Positions 24,313-31,838 are shown, counted from the first letter of the stretch. The stretch is 64,000 bases of DNA from an uncultured Clostridia bacterium (GCA_937894675.1 CALCQO010000045.1:1-64000), one strand, 5' to 3'. The notes: generated by a model from the letters alone, not told the origin. Numbers and translations are program-made.

Positions 24313-25238
24313 TGGTTCAGCGCCTCCTGCAGCACTTTGAGATTCTTCAGCATGGCTGTTTCGTAAGCATCCAGGCCGCCCGCGCCGGAAACCACGGGAT
24401 CCAGCTCGAACACCTTTGCCCCAGTCTCCTGGGAGATAACCTTGGCGGCCAGGTCAGAATACTGCGCCTCGATAAACAGGGGCGGATTGCCCGCTTCCTT
24501 TACCTGCTGGGTAACCTCCGCCAGCAGGGAGGGGGGCAGGGGCTGATCAGGCTCCCGATTGATAACGGCCACGGTATGCAGGTCGAAAGCCTTGGCGAAA
24601 TACGGGAACGCCTCATGAAAGGTAACGATATCCCGCCGCTTGACATCCTTAAGACCATCGGCAATTTCTTTTTGCAGCGCCGTCATGCGGATCAGGAAGT
24701 TCTGGGCGTTTTCCAGCATCCGCTCCTCATGTTCAGGCAGCAGCTTGGCAAGGCCTCTGGCCATGTTGTCCGCCATCATGGCCGCGTTCCGGGGAGACAG
24801 CCAGATATGGCTGTTGAATTCGCCATGGTCGTGGTCATGCCCGTCATCGGTGGTGTGTCCATGTTCCTCGTGGGAGATATCGTTGGGCAGCAGCTCAATG
24901 CCCTGGGAAGCGTCAATGATGGGCAGCCCAGGCATCTGGGCGCTGATAGCATCCAAATAGGTTTCCATGCCCGCGCCGTTGATGAGAAACACATCCGCCT
25001 GGGACAAGGCTTTCATGTCGGACGCCAGCAGCTGATAATCATGCAGGCAGCCGGATACCCCCGGCGCCAGGGAGGTGATTTCCACCCCCTCCACACCCTC
25101 CAGCACATTCTGGGCGATTACATACACGGGATAGAAGGATGCCGCCACATGGTACACATCCTGTGCCTGGGCGGCAGGAAGGGCAGCAGCCCCTGGAAAT
25201 ACCAGCGCGAGCGCCAGCAGTACAGCGATTATTTTCAT
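24309..25238 (-). CDS. znuA: Zinc/manganese ABC-transporter substrate-binding protein
   Basis: A 309-residue exported cluster A-I binding protein. Signal peptide residues 1-25 end A-L-P-A-A-Q-A; no lipobox cysteine is seen. A histidine- and aspartate-rich loop (H-E-E-H-G-H-T-T-D-D-G-H-D-H-D-H) lies between the first two metal ligands, as in ZnuA-type zinc proteins. Later ligands are in S-H-I-W-L-S-P and T-F-H-E-A-F-P-Y-F. The start is ATG 25238 with an AGAGGA site; the ORF runs upstream into the tRNA gene and is not used. No permease or ATPase gene is adjacent, so it may serve a transporter encoded elsewhere. Confidence 0.9.
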   Translation of the reverse strand: MKIIAVLLALALVFPGAAALPAAQAQDVYHVAASFYPVYVIAQNVLEGVEGVEITSLAPGVSGCLHDYQLLASDMKALSQADVFLINGAGMETYLDAISAQMPGLPIIDASQGIELLPNDISHEEHGHTTDDGHDHDHGEFNSHIWLSPRNAAMMADNMARGLAKLLPEHEERMLENAQNFLIRMTALQKEIADGLKDVKRRDIVTFHEAFPYFAKAFDLHTVAVINREPDQPLPPSLLAEVTQQVKEAGNPPLFIEAQYSDLAAKVISQETGAKVFELDPVVSGAGGLDAYETAMLKNLKVLQEALNQ

Positions 25239-25352
25239 GGTTCCTCTTTCTGCTCCATTGGGAGATTCCATGGCTTTCCGCAGGATTCCCGCGGAAACCC
25301 AATTACTTGAACGGGGTATGGGATTGTCCATCCGTTTCATGCCCGTTTTTAG

Positions 25353-25381
25353 AGTATAACCAACCTTGTAGCGCTTGACAA
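25353..25381 (-). promoter_or_regulatory. Promoter of the znuA-rluB-mnmM operon
   Basis: On the minus strand, TTGTCA (25381-25376) and TATACT (25358-25353) are 17 bases apart. Its -35 shares bases with the -35 of the divergent tRNA promoter. No clear Zur-type repeat is seen. Confidence 0.65.
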
Positions 25382-25403
25382 GGAAAAGCACATCTTTTAT
25401 AAT
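25375..25403 (+). promoter_or_regulatory. Promoter of tRNA-Leu
   Basis: Perfect TTGACA (25375-25380) and TATAAT (25398-25403) with a 17-base spacer. The start site falls about four bases before the mature tRNA. Confidence 0.9.
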
Positions 25404-25413
25404 AGCCACGCTT

Positions 25414-25499
25414 GCCGGCGTGTCGGAATGGCAGACGAGGTGGACTCAAAATCCATTGGTAGCGATACCGTGCTGGTTCAAGTCCAGTCGCCGGCACCA
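25414..25499 (+). tRNA. tRNA-Leu (anticodon CAA)
   Basis: An 86-base class II tRNA. The acceptor arms GCCGGCG (25414-25420) and CGCCGGC (25489-25495) pair fully, the CCA end is encoded (25497-25499), and the anticodon stem GTGGA/TCCAT carries the loop CTCAAAA, giving anticodon CAA at 25447-25449. A long variable arm and TTCAAGT in the T-loop complete the structure. It reads UUG codons. Confidence 0.95.
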
Positions 25500-25535
25500 A
25501 ACCGCCGCGGATCAAATGATTCGCGGCGGTTTTCT
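25500..25535 (+). terminator. Terminator of tRNA-Leu
   Basis: Arms AACCGCCGCG (25500-25509) and CGCGGCGGTT (25522-25531), followed by TTTTC. Confidence 0.88.
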
Positions 25536-25542
25536 AGAATAT

Positions 25543-25578
25543 AAAAAGAATTACCCAATCCATCGTTGAGTAATTCTT
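25543..25578 (-). terminator. Terminator of the URO-D gene
   Basis: Arms AAGAATTAC (25546-25554) and GTAATTCTT (25570-25578). On the minus strand a TTTTTATATT run follows directly. Confidence 0.75.
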
Positions 25579-25621
25579 AAAAAGATAGAGAGTATAGGAT
25601 GTTAATCAGGATATATTACAC

Positions 25622-26584
25622 TTATATTTGTTTCACATAGACTGTCGCGATGCGCAACTGACTGTATGCTACGCCCGTGGGGATGGTGCAGTCGGTGCCC
25701 AGGATGAAGCCGGTTTTGCCTGCCTCATCAATAATTTTCTGCACTTCCTGCTGGATTTCATCCTTGCTGCCCTGGCAGATGACGGCGTCCAGGTGGTTGG
25801 ACAGACCACCCATGATGGCGCCGGTGGGGAAGATCTTGCGCGCCTTAGTAAGGGACAGGTCCGCCTCGTACACGCCCCAGTTGGTGATGTCGTAGAGGCC
25901 TTCGTAGGACTTGTAGCGGTCGAAGTTCACGTTGGTTTTGCACATGTGCAGGATGACGCGGCCGCCCGCTTCCTTCACGGCCTGCATGACCTGCTTGTCC
26001 AGGGGGGCAATCCACTTGTCAAACTCTTCATCGGTGAAATAATGGCGCTCGCCGCCCAGGCTGGAATAGAGGATGCCGTCCATGCCCAGTTCGATAAACG
26101 CTAATGCCAGGTCTGTCATCCCGTCCATGATGCGCTTCATGGCGTCCAGCACCGGGGTTTCATTCTCCCGCAGGTGGGCGCAGAGCAGTTCCCGTACCGG
26201 CTCGTAGCCGTAGTGGGACTCGATGGGATGGATGGTGGAAGCCACCGTGCCATGGAGGGTGCCGATGTTGAAAGCGTCCTTGTCCATGCGCTCATAGATT
26301 CTCTTCATCATGTCCAGCTGCCGCTGCATGAAGGGGGCGCTGCGGTTCAGATGGGGAATGCAGGACCAGTCGGCCGGGGTTTTGATGGAGCCGTAGTTGG
26401 GCACCAGGTTCTCGTTCATGATTTTCTGGATGTCCGGGTTGACGGCATCAAAGAAGCGCAGATGCTCCTCCACCGCTGGCTGGTCAAAGTGCTTGTCCTT
26501 GGTGAAGTGGGTAGTGAAGTACGCCGGCACATGGTCTACCGGCTGGTGATTGATGGCGTTCAGTACGCGCTGTTTCCTGGTCAT
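25622..26584 (-). CDS. Uroporphyrinogen-decarboxylase-family protein
   Basis: A 320-residue URO-D fold protein (TIM barrel). The start M-T-R-K-Q-R-V-L-N-A-I-N-H-Q-P-V-D-H-V-P is the family pattern, and I-L-H-M-C-K near residue 218 is a metal-ligand type position seen in corrinoid methyltransferases. It is too divergent to be HemE (no F-G-G-R-x-P motif). Many such proteins in anaerobes transfer methyl groups from methoxylated or methylamine substrates to a corrinoid protein or coenzyme. The only neighbour is a GntR regulator 22 bases upstream, and no corrinoid protein gene is present. Function is inferred as catabolic. Confidence 0.8.
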   Translation of the reverse strand: MTRKQRVLNAINHQPVDHVPAYFTTHFTKDKHFDQPAVEEHLRFFDAVNPDIQKIMNENLVPNYGSIKTPADWSCIPHLNRSAPFMQRQLDMMKRIYERMDKDAFNIGTLHGTVASTIHPIESHYGYEPVRELLCAHLRENETPVLDAMKRIMDGMTDLALAFIELGMDGILYSSLGGERHYFTDEEFDKWIAPLDKQVMQAVKEAGGRVILHMCKTNVNFDRYKSYEGLYDITNWGVYEADLSLTKARKIFPTGAIMGGLSNHLDAVICQGSKDEIQQEVQKIIDEAGKTGFILGTDCTIPTGVAYSQLRIATVYVKQI

Positions 26585-26606
26585 ATACTCTCCTCCTTGG
26601 GTGTAA

Positions 26607-27227
26607 TTACAATAGTTGGTGGATGTCCCGCCGCAGGATAGCGCAGGCGGTTTGAGCGTCCCTGTCTTCCATTGCCTTCAGCAGGGGGATATGCAGTTCT
26701 TCGTATTCTCCCCGGTTTTTTCTGCCCTGGAAATACTGGGTGGCCGCCCGCTCGCAGGACTGCAGCAGCTGGCGCAGGGCTTCCAGCAACAGAGCGTTGT
26801 CCCCCAGGGATGCCAGTGCCAGATGGAAAGCCATGTTGCGCCGCCAGTTATCCCGCACCGAGTGGCGCTCCTGCTCGTCGCGCACATTGTCCTCGTGGAC
26901 AGCGGTCAGCTTGGCCATTTTTTCGGGGGTCAGTTCCCGGATGGTTTTTTCCAGCAGATAAAGCTCCAGCGCTTCCCGGGCCTCCAGCAGATCTTCCACC
27001 TCTTTGGGCATAATCTGCAGCAAACGGTACCCCGTGCGGGGGATGCTCTGCAATATGTTCTGGCTGCACAACATGACCAACGCCTCCCGGATGGGGGATT
27101 TGCTGGCGCCGTAGCGCTCGCACAGTTTTCCCTCGGTCAGCATGTCATTGGTGGTGATATCGCCGTTGACGATGCCTTCATAGATGCCGTCGTATACAGC
27201 CTGGGTGATTGGTTTATTGTTCGACAA
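26607..27227 (-). CDS. GntR-family regulator, FadR subfamily
   Basis: A 206-residue regulator. The N-terminal winged helix (L-T-E-G-K-L-C-E-R-Y-G-A-S-K-S-P-I-R-E-A-L, about 31-51) is that of FadR-type GntR proteins, and the all-helical FCD domain follows, with the ligand-pocket histidine in M-A-F-H-L-A-L. Translation starts at a TTG (27227) with a GAGGGG site. It is immediately upstream of the URO-D gene and co-transcribed, and probably senses the substrate of that enzyme. A TATCAG direct repeat at about 27283-27300 in the leader might be part of its operator. Confidence 0.88.
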   Translation of the reverse strand: MSNNKPITQAVYDGIYEGIVNGDITTNDMLTEGKLCERYGASKSPIREALVMLCSQNILQSIPRTGYRLLQIMPKEVEDLLEAREALELYLLEKTIRELTPEKMAKLTAVHEDNVRDEQERHSVRDNWRRNMAFHLALASLGDNALLLEALRQLLQSCERAATQYFQGRKNRGEYEELHIPLLKAMEDRDAQTACAILRRDIHQLL

Positions 27228-27306
27228 GGCCGCTTTTCCCCTCTTTCGTCGCCTGCGCAGAAACAGCGTTTATCTAGTCTTATCAGTAATCATATCAGTC
27301 GAATGC

Positions 27307-27335
27307 AGTATAGAAGACGAACGCTGCCCTGTCAA
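27307..27335 (-). promoter_or_regulatory. Promoter of the GntR/URO-D operon
   Basis: On the minus strand, perfect TTGACA (27335-27330) and TATACT (27312-27307) are 17 bases apart. Confidence 0.82.
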
Positions 27336-27408
27336 GCATGAATTTTTCATACTATATATTTCTTTCATTCTTCCGCTTTTCCTGCCTGGTAGGTGGCTGA
27401 TTCCGGCA

Positions 27409-27437
27409 TTGCGGCAACGGGGCGGCGATGGTATAAT
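27409..27437 (+). promoter_or_regulatory. Promoter of the first glycosidase/Lgt-like pair
   Basis: TTGCGG (27409-27414) and perfect TATAAT (27432-27437), 17 bases apart. The leader of about 50 bases has no clear structure. Confidence 0.6.
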
Positions 27438-27492
27438 GCCCGTGGCGGCGCGCGGCGCCGTCTGTGTTTGAAGTTGATTCCTGGAGGTATCT

Positions 27493-28425
27493 ATGAAATC
27501 CAATTCCTTGCGCACCGCCCTGGCGGTAATTCTGCTGGCGGCGCTGACGCTGCTGCTTTCTTCCCCCAACATGCTGGCGGAAAGCAAGTGGACACCCCTG
27601 CCCATCGACATTTCCCCCGGCCCTGTGCCCAACAAGGCGCTGTATGGAGCGGACGGCATGTCGTACAAGGATCCATCCATCGAAGTGGTGGGCGGGGAAG
27701 GCCGCGCTTACGATACCAACTATATTTATCTGCGCATCAAAATCGCCGATGCAAGCCAGTTGCGCACCGCGCCCGCCAGCCGCTTTACCTCCCAATCGGC
27801 CACCCTGGGGCGTTCCATCGCCAAACGGTACAACGCCGTAGCCGCCATCAACGGGGATTTTTTCATGATGGATTCCCTGTCCGTAGCCATCCGCCAGGGT
27901 ACTTTGTACCGCAACCGTCCCACGGGGGAGGATGTGCTGGTGATTGACAACCAAGGGGATTTCCATGTGTTAAAAGGCCCGGAAACAAAAGAGGATGTGG
28001 AAGCTGCCCTGGCGGAGATGGAAGAGCAGGGGCTGACCGCCATCAACGCGCTGACCTTTGGCCCCCTGATGGTGGAAAACAACGAATGCCAGGTGCCCGA
28101 TGACGAGCACTACAAGTATTTCAGCACCGGCGCTCAGGGCTATGCCCAGCGCATCACTTTTTCCCAGCTGGGGCCGCTGGATTATCTGGTGATCGCTACC
28201 GAAGGCCCGGACAATGAAAACTCCCGCGGGATGACGCTGCATGAAATGGCAGTGACCACCCAGGAAGTGGGCCAGCAGCTGGCGGAAAACGGCTGCGTCC
28301 TGTCCTACAACCTGGACGGGGGCAGCAGCAGCACCATCATTGTCAACAACGCCAAGATCAACGCGCCTGGCGCTAAATCCCGCTACATCAATGACATCAT
28401 CTACTTTGCCACCCTGGTGCCGTGA
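27493..28425 (+). CDS. Exported phosphodiester glycosidase (NAGPA domain), copy 1
   Basis: A 310-residue exported protein. A signal/anchor helix (about 8-24) is followed by the NAGPA domain named after human N-acetylglucosamine-1-phosphodiester alpha-N-acetylglucosaminidase, which removes sugars linked by phosphodiester. Motifs are A-A-I-N-G-D-F-F (117-124) and Y-N-L-D-G-G-S-S-S-T near the C-terminus. In bacteria such domains act on capsule, teichoic-type or biofilm glycopolymers. Its stop overlaps the start of the Lgt-like gene (TGATG). A paralogous pair lies at 54.9-56.9 kb. Confidence 0.87.
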   Translation: MKSNSLRTALAVILLAALTLLLSSPNMLAESKWTPLPIDISPGPVPNKALYGADGMSYKDPSIEVVGGEGRAYDTNYIYLRIKIADASQLRTAPASRFTSQSATLGRSIAKRYNAVAAINGDFFMMDSLSVAIRQGTLYRNRPTGEDVLVIDNQGDFHVLKGPETKEDVEAALAEMEEQGLTAINALTFGPLMVENNECQVPDDEHYKYFSTGAQGYAQRITFSQLGPLDYLVIATEGPDNENSRGMTLHEMAVTTQEVGQQLAENGCVLSYNLDGGSSSTIIVNNAKINAPGAKSRYINDIIYFATLVP

Positions 28426-29390
28426 TGGGTACATTTGAGCTGATACAATTTCCTGTCGGTTCCCTGACCATCCAGGGCTACGGCCTGATGGCCGCCCTGG
28501 GCTTTGCCGCCATGTGGCTGATGCTATGGACTACACAAAAAAAGCATGGCATTCAGCCGGGTACCCCTTCCATGCTGATGGTGTGGGGGCTGCCCCTGAG
28601 CGTGCTGATAGGAAGGCTGATCTATTGTGTTGTCCGCCGGGGGATGGTCTTTTACAACCCGGTAGACGGCGCTTTCCTGGGGCTGTGGCCTTTCTTCCGG
28701 ATATGGGAAGGGGGCGTCAGCACCCTAGGCATGCTGGGCGGGCTGCTGCTCGCGGGGGTTCTGACCGCCAGATGTACGAAGCAGCCCTTCCATCAGGTGT
28801 TTGACTGGCTGGCCGCGCCCAGCGCATTGTTAATGGCCTTCCTGCAGGGCGGCGCCATCCTGGCCGGGGAAGGCTACGGGGAAATTCTGGAAGGGCCTTT
28901 GTTCCTGCTGAGTCTGTCCAACGAGTTCGGCGAAGCCTACCGCTCGGTGTTTCTGATGGAAGGGGTTATCTACCTGATGATTGCTTTCCTGCTGCACCGC
29001 ATGCGGGTCAAGCGCCCCGGCGGCCGGGGGCTGAGCATGGTCGCTCTGATTGCCAGCGCTCAGTTGTTCCTGGAATCCCTGCACCGGGACAACTACATGC
29101 GCCTGGAAAGCAACGGCTTTATTCGGGTGAATCAGCTGCTGTGCCTGGTAATGCTGGTGGCCGTGCTTTTGTACCTGAGCAGTAAGGACTTGCCCCATGC
29201 CCCAAAGCGGGTCGCCCTCAGCTGGGGTATGCTGCTGATTACCGCGGTCTTTGTTATCGGCGCGGAGTTTTATGAGAAGCTTCCCCTGCCCACGCTGGTG
29301 CTGTATACCCTCAGCGCCCTGAGCTGCCTGGGGCTTGCCCTGGTGCTGACACGGCACGCCGCGGATAACCAACGGCTTGCGCATTCGTAG
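28425..29390 (+). CDS. Lgt-like polytopic membrane protein, copy 1 (catalytic residues altered)
   Basis: A 321-residue protein with about seven or more membrane segments and the fold pattern of prolipoprotein diacylglyceryl transferase: I-Q-G-Y-G-L-M near the N-terminus and W-E-G-G-V-S-T-L-G-M-L-G-G (about 96-108). However, the essential histidine of the H-G-G motif is leucine, and the G-R-x-G-N-F-x-N-G-E stretch reads L-Q-G-G-A-I-L-A-G-E, lacking its arginine and asparagines. An R-D-x-Y-M-R-L segment stands where canonical Lgt has its second essential arginine. It is unlikely to be the housekeeping Lgt. Coupling to the glycosidase suggests a shared role on a lipid-linked substrate. Confidence 0.8.
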   Translation: MGTFELIQFPVGSLTIQGYGLMAALGFAAMWLMLWTTQKKHGIQPGTPSMLMVWGLPLSVLIGRLIYCVVRRGMVFYNPVDGAFLGLWPFFRIWEGGVSTLGMLGGLLLAGVLTARCTKQPFHQVFDWLAAPSALLMAFLQGGAILAGEGYGEILEGPLFLLSLSNEFGEAYRSVFLMEGVIYLMIAFLLHRMRVKRPGGRGLSMVALIASAQLFLESLHRDNYMRLESNGFIRVNQLLCLVMLVAVLLYLSSKDLPHAPKRVALSWGMLLITAVFVIGAEFYEKLPLPTLVLYTLSALSCLGLALVLTRHAADNQRLAHS

Positions 29391-29410
29391 AAATAAGAAC
29401 TGCATTTACA

Positions 29411-29440
29411 AAGAAGAGGCCGCGGCCTCTTCTTTTTCTT
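29411..29440. terminator. Bidirectional terminator (24-bp perfect palindrome)
   Basis: The sequence 29411-29434 is its own reverse complement (AAGAAGAGGCCG followed by its complement). T-rich tracts flank both sides. It separates the convergent lgt-like and rsgA genes. Confidence 0.85.
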
Positions 29441-29475
29441 TTCGCCATAGCGGCGGTCCATTGTCTTTGCGGGTA

Positions 29476-30402
29476 TTACCGTTTCGCGGCGAGCCGTTCC
29501 TCTTCCAGACGCAGCTTTAGGTAGTTGCGCAGGCGTTTTTCCTCCAGCGTTCCTGCCGCCACCGCGGCTTGCACGGCGCAGCCCGGCTCCAGTGCGTGCC
29601 GGCAGTCGCGGAACCTGCAGCCCAAAGCCAAAGCCAGAATGTCCTGAAAGCCCGCCTGTACATCGCTGGTATCTAGTTTCAACTCCCGCATGCCGGGGGT
29701 ATCGATGATGTATCCGCCGCCGGGCAGCATGAGCAGTTCCCGGGTGGTGGTGGTATGGTGCCCTTTGGCCTGATATTGGCTGATTTCCGACGTGGCCAGC
29801 CGCTCCTCCCCCAGCAGGGCGTTGACCAAAGAGGATTTGCCCACCCCGGACGACCCCAGCAGCACCGCGGTCTTTCCGCCGCTGACGATATTGCGCACTT
29901 CCTCCACGCCCTGACCGGTCATGGAGGAGCACAGGATATACTTCCGCCTTGGTTTCAGCGATGCGATCCTGGCAAGGTAAGGGGCGGTGTCCGCTGTGAT
30001 ATCCACCTTGGTCAGCAGCAGCCAGGCCTCAATGCCTGCTCCGTCGGCCAGGGCGAGGTAACGCTCCAGGCGGCTGATGTTGAACTCCTCATTCATGGAG
30101 GTGCAGATCAGCGCCGCGTCCACATTGGCGGCCAGGGGCTGGCTGCGTCCTTTCAGGCCCGCTTCCTTGCGGCTGAGCAGATTGTTCCTGGGAAGGGTGT
30201 CCATAATCAGCCCTTCGCCTAACTGGTCCGAATTTCTGTCCAGCAGCACCCTGTCGCCGGTAACCAGCATGGTTGCTGCCTGCCGCAAGCTTCGCCTGGT
30301 TTTTCCGCTCAGGCGCGCGGAGATGGTTTGTTGATTGCCCGGCAAGTACACCTGATACAGGTTCTGGTACTGCGCGCTGATGATTCCGGTGTATTTTTCC
30401 AT
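29476..30402 (-). CDS. rsgA: Ribosome small-subunit GTPase RsgA
   Basis: A circularly permuted GTPase that checks late 30S ribosome assembly; 308 residues. An OB-fold N-terminus is followed by the permuted G motifs in the order G4 T-K-V-D (131-134), G1 G-S-S-G-V-G-K-S (183-190) and G3 D-T-P-G (234-237), then a zinc finger with Cys262, Cys267, His269 and Cys275. The gene is preceded by an unusual leader with a 17-codon ORF and a terminator-like hairpin, so its expression may be attenuated. Confidence 0.97.
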   Translation of the reverse strand: MEKYTGIISAQYQNLYQVYLPGNQQTISARLSGKTRRSLRQAATMLVTGDRVLLDRNSDQLGEGLIMDTLPRNNLLSRKEAGLKGRSQPLAANVDAALICTSMNEEFNISRLERYLALADGAGIEAWLLLTKVDITADTAPYLARIASLKPRRKYILCSSMTGQGVEEVRNIVSGGKTAVLLGSSGVGKSSLVNALLGEERLATSEISQYQAKGHHTTTTRELLMLPGGGYIIDTPGMRELKLDTSDVQAGFQDILALALGCRFRDCRHALEPGCAVQAAVAAGTLEEKRLRNYLKLRLEEERLAAKR

Positions 30403-30421
30403 TGCATCCTTTCAGGGCAGC

Positions 30422-30454
30422 AAAAAGCGCCCGGTCGATTTTTCTCCCGGACGC
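30422..30454 (-). terminator. Terminator/attenuator in the rsgA leader
   Basis: On the minus strand, GCGTCCGG (30454-30447) pairs with CCGGGCGC (30434-30427), with one G-T wobble and a 12-base loop, followed by five T (30426-30422). It ends 20 bases before the rsgA start codon, after the leader ORF. Confidence 0.6.
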
Positions 30455-30477
30455 CTAAACACCACCTGAATACACCG

Positions 30478-30531
30478 CTATGCCGGGAGCCACGCGGATA
30501 CAGATTTCCATTGTTTCATCATCTTCCTCAT
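30478..30531 (-). CDS. Possible 17-residue leader peptide of rsgA
   Basis: A small ORF, M-R-K-M-M-K-Q-W-K-S-V-S-A-W-L-P-A, with an AAGGAG site nine bases before its ATG. It lies about 30 bases after the predicted start site and 23 bases before the terminator hairpin. The spacing is that of translational attenuation, where ribosome progress on the leader controls termination. Two tryptophans are present, but no run of one codon that would name the signal. No homologue is recognised, so it could be chance. Confidence 0.4.
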   Translation of the reverse strand: MRKMMKQWKSVSAWLPA

Positions 30532-30565
30532 ATCCGCCAACTCCTTTCATGCTTTATTCCCGCAA

Positions 30566-30594
30566 ACTGTACCACAGGGCTTAACTGGTGTCAA
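30566..30594 (-). promoter_or_regulatory. Promoter of rsgA
   Basis: On the minus strand, perfect TTGACA (30594-30589) and TACAGT (30571-30566) are 17 bases apart. The resulting leader is about 160 bases. Confidence 0.75.
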
Positions 30595-30625
30595 TGCGGA
30601 TGGGATGAAAATTTCACACAAACAG

Positions 30626-30654
30626 TTGACAAAAGGCGTCCGGCATGGTATTTT
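30626..30654 (+). promoter_or_regulatory. Promoter of rplJL
   Basis: Perfect TTGACA (30626-30631) and TATTTT (30649-30654) are 17 bases apart. The start site falls near 30661, at the beginning of the L10 leader. Confidence 0.78.
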
Positions 30655-30660
30655 ACTTCT

Positions 30661-30790
30661 TGGCTGAAGAAGCCAGTGCCATAGACAGCAGGTACGCGCA
30701 AGCGTTCAAAGGCAATGCCGCCCGCCGAGGTGCGAGAAGCGTAAGTAATTATGCCCTTGTGCCGCGCACAAGGGTTTCTTAATTTAGCCT
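30661..30790 (+). promoter_or_regulatory. Ribosomal L10 leader (autogenous control)
   Basis: The leader carries the L10-leader signature CCGCCCGCCGAGGTGCGAGAAG (30719-30740), which forms the kink-turn-containing site where the L10(L12)4 complex binds. It is followed by the perfect hairpin CCCTTGTGC/GCACAAGGG (30754-30774) with TTTCTT. L10 is known to bind such leaders to repress its own operon. The whole layout, including the terminal hairpin, matches Firmicutes examples. Confidence 0.88.
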
Positions 30791-30806
30791 GAAAGCAGGT
30801 GTAACA

Positions 30807-31340
30807 ATGAGCAAGAATCTGGAGCTGAAAAAGCAAGCAGTCACCGAGATCTCCGACAAAATCAAAAACAGTGAGAGCATGGTGGTGGTCAGCTTCTCCG
30901 GCATCACGGTAGAACAGATTACCAACCTTCGCAGCAAGTTCCGCGAAGCCAATGTGGACTACTGCGTGCTGAAGAACACCCTGGTGCGCCGCGCCCTGGA
31001 CGACCTAAAAATCGAGGGCATGGATGAGCATCTGCTGGGCCCCTCCGCTTTCGCCTTTGGCGACGCGGTCAGCCCCGCGAAAATCATCACCGATTTCATC
31101 GACGCTGACAAAGAGAATGTCAAGAAGATGCAAATCAAAGCCGGCATCATCGACGGCCGCGCCATTGACGCCAACGAAGTGCGCGCCCTGTCCAAGCTGC
31201 CAAGCCGCGAGGTGTTGATTGCCAAGATGATGGGCAGCATGAACGCCCCCATCACCAACTTCGTCGGCGTACTCAGCGCCACGCTGCGCTCGCTGGTCTA
31301 TGCTTTGGATAGCGTACGTCAGCAAAAGGAAAGTGCCTAA
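30807..31340 (+). CDS. rplJ: Large ribosomal subunit protein uL10
   Basis: A 177-residue L10 that anchors the L7/L12 stalk on 23S rRNA. The N-terminal RNA-binding domain is seen in V-V-S-F-S-G-I-T-V-E-Q-I-T-N-L-R, and the C-terminal helix for binding L12 dimers follows. The upstream L10 leader supports autogenous control. Unlike the usual rplKAJL-rpoBC order, no rplK or rplA is upstream and no rpoB follows rplL here, as the operon ends with a terminator. Confidence 0.98.
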   Translation: MSKNLELKKQAVTEISDKIKNSESMVVVSFSGITVEQITNLRSKFREANVDYCVLKNTLVRRALDDLKIEGMDEHLLGPSAFAFGDAVSPAKIITDFIDADKENVKKMQIKAGIIDGRAIDANEVRALSKLPSREVLIAKMMGSMNAPITNFVGVLSATLRSLVYALDSVRQQKESA

Positions 31341-31382
31341 CCCCTACATCAAAAAAACAGAAATTAATTGGAGGAAAATCAC

Positions 31383-31763
31383 ATGAACCGCGAAGAAATT
31401 TTGTCCGCAATTGAGAGCATGACCGTACTGGAGCTGGCCGAACTGGTCAAGGCCCTGGAAGAGAAATTCGGCGTGTCCGCCGCCGCCCCCGTCGCTGTTG
31501 CCGCCGCCCCCGCCGCCGGCGCTGCCCCCGCTGCCGCCGCCGAAGAAAAGACCGAGTTTGACGTGGTCCTCACCGATGTGGGCGCCGAGAAAATCAAGGT
31601 TATCAAGGTTGTGCGCGAAGTCGTCAGCGGCCTGGGCCTGAAGGAAGCCAAGGAATTCGTCGAAGCCGCCCCCAAGGCCATCAAGGAAGGCGTGCAGAAG
31701 GACGAAGCCGAAAAGATCAAGAAGCTGTTCGAAGAAGCCGGCGCCAAAGTCGAAATCAAGTAA
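31383..31763 (+). CDS. rplL: Large ribosomal subunit protein bL12
   Basis: A 126-residue L7/L12 with the N-terminal dimerisation domain ([16 protein letters not shown]), an alanine-rich hinge (about 38-58), and the C-terminal factor-binding domain beginning T-E-F-D-V-V-L-T. The start is ATG 31383 with TTGGAGG; an in-frame TTG at 31368 is within that site. It recruits elongation factors to the ribosome. The intrinsic terminator directly after it leaves rplJL as a two-gene operon. Confidence 0.98.
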   Translation: MNREEILSAIESMTVLELAELVKALEEKFGVSAAAPVAVAAAPAAGAAPAAAAEEKTEFDVVLTDVGAEKIKVIKVVREVVSGLGLKEAKEFVEAAPKAIKEGVQKDEAEKIKKLFEEAGAKVEIK

Positions 31764-31774
31764 GACAGCCAAAC

Positions 31775-31806
31775 AAAAAGGAGCTCCCCAGGGGGCTCCT
31801 TTTTTA
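31775..31806. terminator. Bidirectional terminator after rplL
   Basis: Arms AAAAAGGAGC and GCTCCTTTTTT close around CCCC/GGGG. It serves the convergent rplL and ligA genes. Confidence 0.9.
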
Positions 31807-31838
31807 TATGCATAATTTTTCGCGGTTGTAACCTGGAA

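Noticed and set aside
25239..25409. Upstream extension of the znuA reading frame
   Set aside because: It would cover the znuA promoter and reach the tRNA region; the ATG at 25238 gives a proper signal peptide and ribosome site.
28425..29390. Assignment as the housekeeping prolipoprotein diacylglyceryl transferase (lgt)
   Set aside because: Essential histidine and arginine positions are replaced, and a diverged paralogue exists, so an ordinary lgt symbol is not justified.
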